From the NCBI RefSeq assembly GCF_000380565.1, contig NZ_AQYJ01000027.1, positions 186,001 through 250,000 on the forward strand: a DNA stretch of 64,000 nt, read 5' to 3'. Under the pieces are notes generated by a model. That model had not been told where the DNA came from. It was given only the letters and a program-made list of their open reading frames with translations, and ran no database searches. Below, one piece after another: positions 35,650 to 43,558 of this stretch (position 1 is the first letter of the stretch; each line of letters opens with the position of its first letter). This DNA is from Microbulbifer variabilis ATCC 700307 (GTDB lineage: Bacteria; Pseudomonadota; Gammaproteobacteria; Pseudomonadales; Cellvibrionaceae). The position numbers and the translations under genes were made by a program.

Positions 35650-37281
35650 ATGGATAGAAGAAAATTTCTCCAGCTCAGCGGTGCCGGCCTGGGTGTTTCC
35701 ATGTTGCCGCTGTCCGGCAATCTGGTGGCCGAGAGCAAACTGACCCAAAGCGGTATTGATCTCTCGGTAAAAAAAGAATTTGCCGATGTAGCTCTGAATA
35801 CCGCCACTAAACTCGGCGCCACTTATGCCGATGTGCGTATTGGTCGCTACCTGAATCAATACGTGATCACCCGCGAGATGAAAGTGCAGGACGTGGTGAA
35901 CACCGAATCTATCGGCATGGGGATTCGGGTTATTGCCAACGGCACCTGGGGCTTTGCTGCCACCAATGACCTGACAGCCGATGGCGTCGCTCGCGCCACC
36001 CGCCAGGCAGTAGCCACGGCCAAGGCCAACTCCAAATACCAGCAGGAGCCAGTACAGCTGGCTCCGGTAAAAGGCCACGGCGAGGTGAGCTGGCAGACAC
36101 CCATCCAGAAAAACGCTATGCAGATCCCCCTGGCCGACAAGGTGGATCTGTTGATGGACGTGAACAAGTCCGCTATGGATGCCGGCGCCAGCTATATCAA
36201 CTCCATGTTGTACCTGGTGAATGAACAAAAGTATTTTGCCTCTACCGACGGCTCCTATATCGACCAGGATGTTCACCGTTTGTGGGCGCCCTTCTCGGTT
36301 ACCGCAGTGGACAAGAAAACCGGCGGCTTCCGCACCCGCCAGGGCCTCAGCCAGCCGGTAGGACGCGGCTTTGAATACCTGGATGGCCGCGCCGAAGACA
36401 AGATCCAAGCGCAGACAGTGCTCTACCGCGATTCCTACGATATGGCCGAAGACGCACGTCTGGCGGCGCAACAAGCCAAGGAAAAGCTCACGGCTAAATC
36501 GGTCAAACCGGGCAAGTACGACCTGGTGTTGGACCCAAGCCACCTGTGGCTCACCATCCATGAATCCGTCGGCCACCCACTGGAGCTGGACCGCGTGCTC
36601 GGCTACGAGGCCAATTTTGCCGGTACCTCTTTCGCCACTATCGATAAATGGCGCAGCGGCAAATTCCAATACGGCAGCGACAAGGTCAACCTGTTTGCCG
36701 ATAAGGTACAGCCCGGCTCTCTCGGCGCCGTCGGCTACGACGATGAAGGCGTGAAGACCCGCAACTGGGATCTGGTAAAAGACGGTGTGCTGGTGAACTA
36801 CCAGGCCACCCGCGACCAGGTACATATGCTGGGGCAAAAGAAATCCCACGGCTGCTGCTACGCCGACAGCTGGTCCAGCGTGCAATTCCAGCGCATGTCC
36901 AACGTTTCGCTGTTGCCTGGCAAGGAGGAGCTGAGCGTCGACGATATGATCAAGGATGTGGAGAAAGGCATTTATATTGTGGGTGCCGGTTCCTTCTCCA
37001 TCGATCAGCAGCGCTACAACTTCCAGTTTGGTGGACAGCTGTTCTACGAGATTGAAGACGGCAAGATTACCGGCATGGTGGAGGATGTCGCCTACCAGTC
37101 CAACACCCAGGAATTCTGGAATGCCTGTTCGCAGGTCTGCGACAAAGATGATTACCGCCTGGGTGGTTCCTTCTTTGACGGTAAGGGACAGCCGATGCAA
37201 ACCAGTGCGGTATCCCACGGTAGTTCCACTGCACGCTTCGACGGTATCAATGTGATTAACACCAAGCGCAAGCTGGGCTAA
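35650..37281 (+). CDS. TldD-like metalloprotease, Tat-exported (copy 2)
   Basis: The 543 residues are the same length as copy 1 and very similar throughout. The Tat signal is DRRKFLQLSGAGLGVSMLP, and the catalytic motif LTIHESVGHPLELDRVLGYE is identical. Differences include SHGSS near the C-terminus where copy 1 has SHGCS, so a Cys is lost. The pair may form alternative heterodimers with the TldE between them. GGATAACGAA precedes the ATG. A large inverted-repeat element lies just after the gene, before the DUF4159 gene. Confidence 0.9.
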   Translation: MDRRKFLQLSGAGLGVSMLPLSGNLVAESKLTQSGIDLSVKKEFADVALNTATKLGATYADVRIGRYLNQYVITREMKVQDVVNTESIGMGIRVIANGTWGFAATNDLTADGVARATRQAVATAKANSKYQQEPVQLAPVKGHGEVSWQTPIQKNAMQIPLADKVDLLMDVNKSAMDAGASYINSMLYLVNEQKYFASTDGSYIDQDVHRLWAPFSVTAVDKKTGGFRTRQGLSQPVGRGFEYLDGRAEDKIQAQTVLYRDSYDMAEDARLAAQQAKEKLTAKSVKPGKYDLVLDPSHLWLTIHESVGHPLELDRVLGYEANFAGTSFATIDKWRSGKFQYGSDKVNLFADKVQPGSLGAVGYDDEGVKTRNWDLVKDGVLVNYQATRDQVHMLGQKKSHGCCYADSWSSVQFQRMSNVSLLPGKEELSVDDMIKDVEKGIYIVGAGSFSIDQQRYNFQFGGQLFYEIEDGKITGMVEDVAYQSNTQEFWNACSQVCDKDDYRLGGSFFDGKGQPMQTSAVSHGSSTARFDGINVINTKRKLG

Positions 37282-37347
37282 CCAATGATCCAGGCGGGAG
37301 CTGGCCAGCAAACCAGTCAGCTCCCAGCATTGAAAATAAATGGGTAG

Positions 37348-37453
37348 AAGGAAAGAAGGTGCTCCGTTCGAGTCCGTATGAGGCATGGATGCCAATTACG
37401 AGCGTACAGGGATGTATTTACAGCGTGTCTCGAACGGAGCACCTTCTTTCCTT
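37348..37453. repeat. 25-base-arm inverted-repeat element (MITE/REP-like)
   Basis: The left arm 37348-37372 and right arm 37429-37453 are complementary over 25 positions; the core 22 (37351-37372 with 37429-37450) is perfect. The 56-base middle contains its own small palindrome GGCATGGATGCC and GAGCGTACAGGGATG. The element fills most of the gap between the second TldD gene and DUF4159. As RNA it would make a very stable stem that could separate expression of the two halves of the cluster. I believe similar elements are scattered in related genomes, but no second copy was seen here. Confidence 0.8.
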
Positions 37454-37495
37454 TGCTCTCAACAATAAAAACCAACGCAGTAACAGAGTTATCCC

Positions 37496-38221
37496 GTGTC
37501 CCTCACCCGCAAGGCTTTTCTTCAGCGCCTGATCCTGGGTAGCTGCGCCGCAGCGCTGCCGCTGGGTACACGCGCGCAAAATACCGCACCGGGTAGTGCA
37601 CAGGAGCACTACGATTTCTATTTCACCCGCTTGATGTACGAGTCCGGTGACTGGGATGTGGACCAGCGCATGCCCTCCAACCTGCTCAATTCTCTGGTGG
37701 AATACACCAATCTCAGGGTTGATCCCAAAGAGCACATAGTGCCGCTGGCCGATAAGAAAATGCTGCTGGCGCCTTTCTGCTACCTGGCCGGACACAAGCT
37801 GGTGCAGTTCACCACGGAAGAGGCAAAGAATTTTCGCGACTACGTGAATCGCGGCGGCTTTGTTTTTGTCGACGACTGCAACCACGATATCGACGGTCTC
37901 TTTGCCAAATCTTTCGAAGCGCAAATGGCCGAGCTGTTTGGCAAAGACTGCCTGAAAAAACTCCCGGACGATCACGACCTCTACCGCTGTTTCTTTCAAT
38001 TCGATGAATTGCCGGTAACCAGCTTTGAATTAAATGGCTGGGGTGATGACCTGGTACACGACTACCTGAAAGCCATTGTTGTTAACGGCCGTATCGCCGT
38101 GCTCTACAGCAACAAAGATTTTGGCTGCGAATGGGACTACGACTACCGCAACAAACGCTGGCTCGCCATCGATAACACAAAATTTGCGGTGAACATTGTT
38201 ATTTACGCACTGACGAGCTGA
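37496..38221 (+). CDS. DUF4159 protein with twin-arginine-like signal
   Basis: The 241-residue product begins SLTRKAFLQRLILGSCAAALP, a signal resembling a Tat leader (R-K in place of R-R). The mature part matches DUF4159: a Rossmann-like, GATase-like domain with NLLNSLVEYTNLRVDPKEH, FRDYVNRGGFVFVDDCNHD and a late VLYSNKDFGCEWDY. DUF4159 genes recur next to MoxR/DUF58/BatA genes in diverse bacteria. The start is GTG at 37496. It is followed after two bases by MoxR. Function unknown; probably periplasmic. Confidence 0.85.
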   Translation: MSLTRKAFLQRLILGSCAAALPLGTRAQNTAPGSAQEHYDFYFTRLMYESGDWDVDQRMPSNLLNSLVEYTNLRVDPKEHIVPLADKKMLLAPFCYLAGHKLVQFTTEEAKNFRDYVNRGGFVFVDDCNHDIDGLFAKSFEAQMAELFGKDCLKKLPDDHDLYRCFFQFDELPVTSFELNGWGDDLVHDYLKAIVVNGRIAVLYSNKDFGCEWDYDYRNKRWLAIDNTKFAVNIVIYALTS

Positions 38222-38223
38222 TT

Positions 38224-39222
38224 ATGCTGACCACCCTGGAAAATAGTATCGAAGAACAACTGCACAGCCTCGACAATCTGCAACAGGAGATTGCGCGGGT
38301 GATTGTCGGCCAGAAACCCGTGGTGGAGCAGATGTTGATCTGCCTGTTGGCCGGGGGCCACGCCCTGCTCGAAGGGGTGCCGGGGCTGGGTAAGACCCTG
38401 CTGGTAAAAACCCTCGCCGATGCCAGTGCGCTGGATTTTAAGCGGGTACAGTTCACCCCGGATTTAATGCCCGGAGATATTCTTGGCAGTGAGATCCTCG
38501 AAGAGGATCACAGCACCGGCAAGCGCTTTTTTAAATTCCAGCAGGGCCCGGTTTTCACCAATATCCTGCTCGCCGATGAAATTAACCGCACACCGCCGAA
38601 AACCCAGGCAGCCCTATTGGAGTCCATGCAGGAAGGCTCGGTAACGGTGGGCGGTAAAACACTCAAATTGCCCGATCCCTATTTCGTACTGGCCACACAA
38701 AACCCCATCGAACAGGCCGGCACCTATCCACTGCCGGAAGCTCAGCTGGACCGCTTCCTGCTAAATATTCATATCGACTATCCCGATGAGCAGGATGAAG
38801 TTGAAATCCTGCGCTCCACCACCGGTGCCAGCAGGGTCAAACCCAGCCCCAGCCTGGATGCAGAGCAATTGCGCGAAATGCAGAAACTGGTGCGGGAAAT
38901 TCATGTCAGCGACGATCTGTACCGCTACGTGGCGACACTGGTGCGCGCTACACGCATGGAAACCAGCGGCAGCGATACCCTGCAACAGTGGATCAAGTGG
39001 GGCGCCGGTCCCCGCGCGGGGCAGGCTCTGATTCTCGCCGCCAAGGCGCGGGCCCTTTTGCAACGACGCCTCGCCGTCACCCGCGAGGATATCCGCAGCC
39101 TGTTACTGCCAGTGCTGCGCCATCGGGTGCTGCTCAGCTTCCAGGCCCAGGCCGATGGCGTGCAGATGCCACAGCTGATTGACGAATTACTGACAGCGGT
39201 GCCGGAACCGGGCCGGGACTGA
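38224..39222 (+). CDS. MoxR-family AAA+ ATPase
   Basis: The 332 residues have Walker A GVPGLGKTLL, Walker B LLADEINRTPPKTQAALLE, sensor region FVLATQNPIEQAGTYPLPEAQLDR and the C-terminal lid, all typical of MoxR. These ATPases act as chaperones in maturation or metal insertion of envelope or redox proteins, usually with DUF58 and VWA partners. The gene starts two bases after DUF4159 and is followed five bases after its stop by DUF58. Confidence 0.95.
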   Translation: MLTTLENSIEEQLHSLDNLQQEIARVIVGQKPVVEQMLICLLAGGHALLEGVPGLGKTLLVKTLADASALDFKRVQFTPDLMPGDILGSEILEEDHSTGKRFFKFQQGPVFTNILLADEINRTPPKTQAALLESMQEGSVTVGGKTLKLPDPYFVLATQNPIEQAGTYPLPEAQLDRFLLNIHIDYPDEQDEVEILRSTTGASRVKPSPSLDAEQLREMQKLVREIHVSDDLYRYVATLVRATRMETSGSDTLQQWIKWGAGPRAGQALILAAKARALLQRRLAVTREDIRSLLLPVLRHRVLLSFQAQADGVQMPQLIDELLTAVPEPGRD

Positions 39223-39227
39223 TCAGC

Positions 39228-40130
39228 GTGGAATACCTGTCCCCCAAAACCCTGGCCAGTTGTCGCGACCTGGTGTGGCTGTCGCGGCATATCGCCGAGG
39301 GCGTGATGCTCGGTGTGCAACACAGCCAGCGCCGAGGCACCGGCCTGGAATTTCATCAATACCGAGGCTATCAAGCGGGTGATTCCATCCGCCATATCGA
39401 CTGGAAACTGTTTGCCCGCAGTGATCGCTACTATGTGCGCGAGACCGAGCAGGAGAGCCGTATGCACGTGTGCTTTGTGCTCGATACCAGCGCCTCCCTG
39501 GGCCAGGCAAGCTTTGTCGAGCCCAGCCTGAATAAACTGCATTACGCCAAGTGCTGGATTGCCAGCCTATGCTGGCTGCTCAACGCCCAGGGAGACAGCT
39601 TTTCTCTATTGGCGTTTAACAGCAGTCGGACGGTTTATGTGCCGGAAGGCCAGGGCGAGAGCCACCAGCGTCAAATCGCTCTTCAGCTAAAACAACTCGA
39701 CGCCAGCGACCACTGGCCAGATCACACTCAACTGGCGCCGCTGTGGCAATACTTTGAGCGGCCCTGTCAGGTGGTATTGCTGAGTGATTTTTTTGAACAA
39801 GGTAATGAGATCGGCGATTTTGTCGCACGCCTGCATGCCGCCGGCCGCCCCTGCCTGCCACTGCAATTGTTAATTGAGGCAGAACAGACTTTTCCTTTTG
39901 GCGGAGAGCTAAAGCTGCTCAATCCAGAAGTAAGCGCCAGTACGCCCGCAACTTTAGAAGTGGACGCCGAGCGGCAACGCCAGTCTTACCTGAATGCTTT
40001 TGCTCATGCACAGAGCGAGTTAAAAGCACGCTTTGCCACACAGGAATGTTCACTACAGACCGACCTTATCGAGCAGCCTGTGGAAAAGTCATTGCGGCAA
40101 TTTATTCAACTGCACGGCAGGTTATGCTGA
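39228..40130 (+). CDS. DUF58 protein (MoxR partner)
   Basis: A 300-residue DUF58 protein with the signature GYQAGDSIRHIDWKLFARSD and a VWA-like core starting VCFVLDTSASLGQ, holding the DxSxS MIDAS pattern. It has no transmembrane segments, unlike some DUF58 proteins. It is thought to couple MoxR to membrane partners. The GTG start lies five bases after moxR, and the stop is one base from the ATG of the next gene, so translation is coupled. Confidence 0.92.
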   Translation: MEYLSPKTLASCRDLVWLSRHIAEGVMLGVQHSQRRGTGLEFHQYRGYQAGDSIRHIDWKLFARSDRYYVRETEQESRMHVCFVLDTSASLGQASFVEPSLNKLHYAKCWIASLCWLLNAQGDSFSLLAFNSSRTVYVPEGQGESHQRQIALQLKQLDASDHWPDHTQLAPLWQYFERPCQVVLLSDFFEQGNEIGDFVARLHAAGRPCLPLQLLIEAEQTFPFGGELKLLNPEVSASTPATLEVDAERQRQSYLNAFAHAQSELKARFATQECSLQTDLIEQPVEKSLRQFIQLHGRLC

Positions 40131-40131
40131 G

Positions 40132-41337
40132 ATGTTGTGGATAAATAACTTATTTCAATCCCCACAGTGGCTATGGCTATTCACAGCCCTGATTATCCCT
40201 ATCGCCATTCATTTGCTGCGCCGAAGTAATCCACAGCAGATCTCCTTTGCTGCGCTGCAATGGGTACAAAGATATTCACAGAGTCGCGCGCGCCGCCCTA
40301 TTGTGGATAACAAGTGGTTGCTGCTATTGCGCCTGCTAATCGTCGCCCTGCTGACAAGTTTGTTGGCTCAGCCGCTGATTAAACGGGAAATTTATCCCCA
40401 AGAGGGCGTGATACTGGTGGACCCCAGAATTGGGGCGGGCGAAGCGAATACATTTATCCACAATTCACTGCCGCAGCTTGTGGGGGAAGGTTATAAAGTG
40501 CTGTGGTTATCCCCAGAAACACCTTCCGTAACCTCACCCCCACCACAAAATGTGGACCTGTGGAAAACTCTATCAGCACTATCACGCCGGGCGGATTTGC
40601 GTAGGGCTCATATCCTGTTGATAAACAACGGTGTTCCAGCGTCCCACCAGGCACTAAGAGTCAGTCCCCATTGGCAGTGGCATGGCCTCGATAAAGCATC
40701 CACAGCTCCGAGCCCGGTATTACCGAGTATCGCTTTAATGGGCAAACCGCCCAGTTGGTGGGCGCCAGTGCTGGAAGACTGGCAAAGTAAAATGCCAGGA
40801 CTATCGGTGCATATTCAGGAACAAGAAAAGGCGCCCAGCGCCGAACAGACAGATTGGTTGATCTACACAGGCCTCGCACCCCTGCCACAAGCCGTGCTGG
40901 AATTTGTTACAGATGGCGGCCTGTTAATCACCGACAACAGTATCCCCCCTACCGATAATCTCAACTTCGTTGCTGTGGATAACAGCCAGTCAACTCAGGT
41001 GGCCTCAGTGGGACGGGGAAGTTGGCTGCGCTACGAAAGTGACTGGTACAGCGAGGTGTTTTATCGCCGCGCAGATTTACCTGAACGTTTATGGCAGCAG
41101 TGGTCTGGGCAAGACTGGTCGCTACAGCACGAAAATCGTGGCCACTGGTCTGCTAGCAAAATAATGGCAGGCCTTCCTGTAGAAGACAGCGAGGTGGAAA
41201 ACCGTCGTATTGAACAACTGCAACCCTGGTTAATTATCGCCCTACTGTTACTTCTGGCTTTTGAACGCCTAATTGCCCTATCGCGACCTGCAGCCATTAT
41301 GGCAACTGTTAGTAATGGGGAGGCTGACCATGGATAA
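40132..41337 (+). CDS. BatA-like membrane protein (aerotolerance N-terminal domain)
   Basis: The true start is ATG 40132 (MLWINNLFQSPQWLWLFTAL), one base after the DUF58 stop. The 401 residues begin with the BatA N-terminal layout: a first membrane helix, then IPIAIHLLRRSNPQQISFAAL, a second helix LLLLRLLIVALLTSLLAQP, a long periplasmic part, and a C-terminal helix (WLIIALLLLLAFERLIAL). A VWA MIDAS motif is not evident. Its stop overlaps the start of the next gene by eight bases. Confidence 0.85.
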   Translation: MLWINNLFQSPQWLWLFTALIIPIAIHLLRRSNPQQISFAALQWVQRYSQSRARRPIVDNKWLLLLRLLIVALLTSLLAQPLIKREIYPQEGVILVDPRIGAGEANTFIHNSLPQLVGEGYKVLWLSPETPSVTSPPPQNVDLWKTLSALSRRADLRRAHILLINNGVPASHQALRVSPHWQWHGLDKASTAPSPVLPSIALMGKPPSWWAPVLEDWQSKMPGLSVHIQEQEKAPSAEQTDWLIYTGLAPLPQAVLEFVTDGGLLITDNSIPPTDNLNFVAVDNSQSTQVASVGRGSWLRYESDWYSEVFYRRADLPERLWQQWSGQDWSLQHENRGHWSASKIMAGLPVEDSEVENRRIEQLQPWLIIALLLLLAFERLIALSRPAAIMATVSNGEADHG

Positions 41338-43558
41338 GCGTCAGTTAACCCTTAACGCTGTGCGCAGGCGCTGGCAACTGGCAGCCCTGCGGCCCTATCT
41401 CTGGCTTGCCACTGGCCTCAGCCTTCTGGCTGGCTTGGGTATTTTTGTATTCGGCTGGCCACAGTGGCTATTGCTCGCCTGGCTCGGAATTATTGTTGTA
41501 GCCATTCTATTGGATCGCAGCTGGCGCCCAAGCCCTGAAAGCCTATGTCGACAGTTGGATGGACAATATCCACAGCTGCAAGACAGCAGCCAGTTGCTTA
41601 GCCAACAGAAAACCAACCTAAGTCCATTGCAGCAATTACAGCGCGCGCGTATCGAAACAGCGCTGCAACAACTGCTGGAAAGTGGCGACCGGTCGCCTCT
41701 CGGTCCAAAAAAACTCCGCAGTGCCCTGACAAATGCTTTTGGTGCCTGCCTGGGACTATTGTTATTTGTACTGAGCGATTCTCACTTCACCGGGGATAAA
41801 ACTGAGACCACGCAACAAAATACAGCTATTCCCGTTGCCGAAAAGCTTGCCATAATGCGCGCGGCAACCCATATCCAGCCGCCCGCCTACACTGGGCTCA
41901 CAGCCGAAAGCCAATCCCTACAAATCGATGTGCCGGAGCAGTCCAAGGTCGAGTGGCAACTCGAATTGAATCAGCCGGTGCAAGGGCTGGAAATGTTGGC
42001 CGAAACTGAGCGCTTCGCCTTTTCTCCGCTAGGTAATCTACCCAGTAAAAAATGGCAATTACAACGCACTATCGCTAAGGCAGACTTTTACCAGCTTTCA
42101 GTGCAATTCGCGGAGAGCCAAATACTTTTGCCGGAAATCCATAATATTCGGGTGCATAAAGACAGTGCCCCGGAGTTTACCTTTGAGGCACCCAGCCTGC
42201 GCGTCGATACCATTCAAGGGAGCACCCAAGGTATTCCCGTGAAAGTAATAATTAGTGATGATTACCAGGTGAGTTCTGCAGATTTATTGGTCACCCTCGC
42301 CAGCGGCACCGGGGAAAATTTACGCTTTCGCGAAGAGCGTATTCCACTCACCAGTTTGCAATCCACTGCTTTATCAACAAGCCCCTCGGAAGATAAGAAA
42401 GCAGCTCGCTACGATTTCACCCTGCCCATCCACCAGTTTTCCATGGAAGCGGGAGATGAACTCTACTGGTATCTGGAAGCCAGGGATAACCGCGAGCCCA
42501 GCGCCAACGTTGCCAAGAGCCAACACTTTATCTTGCGCTGGCCGCAAGAAGAGATTTTCGGGCTGAGCGACAGCGAGGGTATGGCGATTAAAATATTGCC
42601 GGAGTACTTCCGCAGCCAACGCCAGCTGATTATTGATACCGAGGCCCTGCTATCCGAGCGAGAACAGCTGCATCCGGAGGCATTTCGCAAACGCTCCGAG
42701 GGTTTAGCCTATGAACAGAATTTGCTGCGCATGCGCTACGGCCGCTTTCTCGGCGAAGAGGATTCGGAAGCGGAGCATTCTGGCGCAGAGACCGAGGAGC
42801 ACGATGATGAAGAGGAGTCCGAACACGGCCATAGCCACGATCATACAGAACAAGGTGAGCACCAGGCACATGGCGAAGAAAATGCGACTCCCTTCGTACA
42901 GCGGGATTCCCACTTCCAACAGGCAGCACGCATAGTCGCTTCCGCCGGGCATCAGCATGACAGCTCTGAACATGCCACCCTGTTCGACCCCCAGACCAAG
43001 GAGCTACTGCGCAACGCGCTAAATGCCATGTGGAGTTCCTGGCGCGACCTGTCGGTTATAGAGCCCCAGGCCTCCCTGCCCCATCAGCACCGAGCTCTGC
43101 GCTTTATCAAGGAAGTACAGCAGGCTTCGCGTATTTACTTACAGAGAGTCGGGTTCGAGGCGCCCCCCATAGACGAAAGCCGCCGGCTTAGCGGTGAACG
43201 GGAAGACGTAGCGCCAGAAACTGTCGACAGTGCCTTTGAACAAAAACAAAGAGCACAGGTGCTCGCCCTAATGGCCCAGGTAGATGCTGGCGCCGAACTC
43301 GATACCGATCTGCTGGTGCAGATAAATGAGCTAGCCACAGAGCAATCACTGGATCTTGGCCTGGAGCTATCCAAACAGCTGCGTTTATACCAGCAGCGCC
43401 ACCAGCAACCGAATTGCATTGATTGCACAAACTCCCTGAATCAGCTGCTCTATCAGCTACTGCCAGCACCGGAATCTGCGCCTTCACTGCCTTTGCAAAC
43501 AGAGGCCGACGGCCATTTCAGCCGTTGGCTACACCAGCAAGGGGGGAAATCATTGTGA
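41330..43558 (+). CDS. DUF4175-like membrane protein with His/Asp/Glu-rich segment
   Basis: The start is ATG 41330 with GGGAGG upstream, giving 742 residues; an earlier in-frame ATG at 41273 lies inside the previous gene. Two or three N-terminal membrane helices (WLATGLSLLAGLGIFVFG; WLLLAWLGIIVVAILL) are followed by a large periplasmic part with helical repeats. The segment at about residues 476-520 is extremely rich in His, Glu and Asp (HDDEEESEHGHSHDHTEQ), a probable metal-binding insertion. The C-terminus is polar and has CIDC near residue 700. It resembles DUF4175 proteins of MoxR/BatA clusters. Confidence 0.78.
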   Translation: MDKRQLTLNAVRRRWQLAALRPYLWLATGLSLLAGLGIFVFGWPQWLLLAWLGIIVVAILLDRSWRPSPESLCRQLDGQYPQLQDSSQLLSQQKTNLSPLQQLQRARIETALQQLLESGDRSPLGPKKLRSALTNAFGACLGLLLFVLSDSHFTGDKTETTQQNTAIPVAEKLAIMRAATHIQPPAYTGLTAESQSLQIDVPEQSKVEWQLELNQPVQGLEMLAETERFAFSPLGNLPSKKWQLQRTIAKADFYQLSVQFAESQILLPEIHNIRVHKDSAPEFTFEAPSLRVDTIQGSTQGIPVKVIISDDYQVSSADLLVTLASGTGENLRFREERIPLTSLQSTALSTSPSEDKKAARYDFTLPIHQFSMEAGDELYWYLEARDNREPSANVAKSQHFILRWPQEEIFGLSDSEGMAIKILPEYFRSQRQLIIDTEALLSEREQLHPEAFRKRSEGLAYEQNLLRMRYGRFLGEEDSEAEHSGAETEEHDDEEESEHGHSHDHTEQGEHQAHGEENATPFVQRDSHFQQAARIVASAGHQHDSSEHATLFDPQTKELLRNALNAMWSSWRDLSVIEPQASLPHQHRALRFIKEVQQASRIYLQRVGFEAPPIDESRRLSGEREDVAPETVDSAFEQKQRAQVLALMAQVDAGAELDTDLLVQINELATEQSLDLGLELSKQLRLYQQRHQQPNCIDCTNSLNQLLYQLLPAPESAPSLPLQTEADGHFSRWLHQQGGKSL

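Noticed and set aside
35557..37395. A 612-codon open frame antisense to the second TldD gene
   Set aside because: It is a shadow frame on the opposite strand of a clear TldD coding sequence; no ribosome-binding site or recognisable domain.
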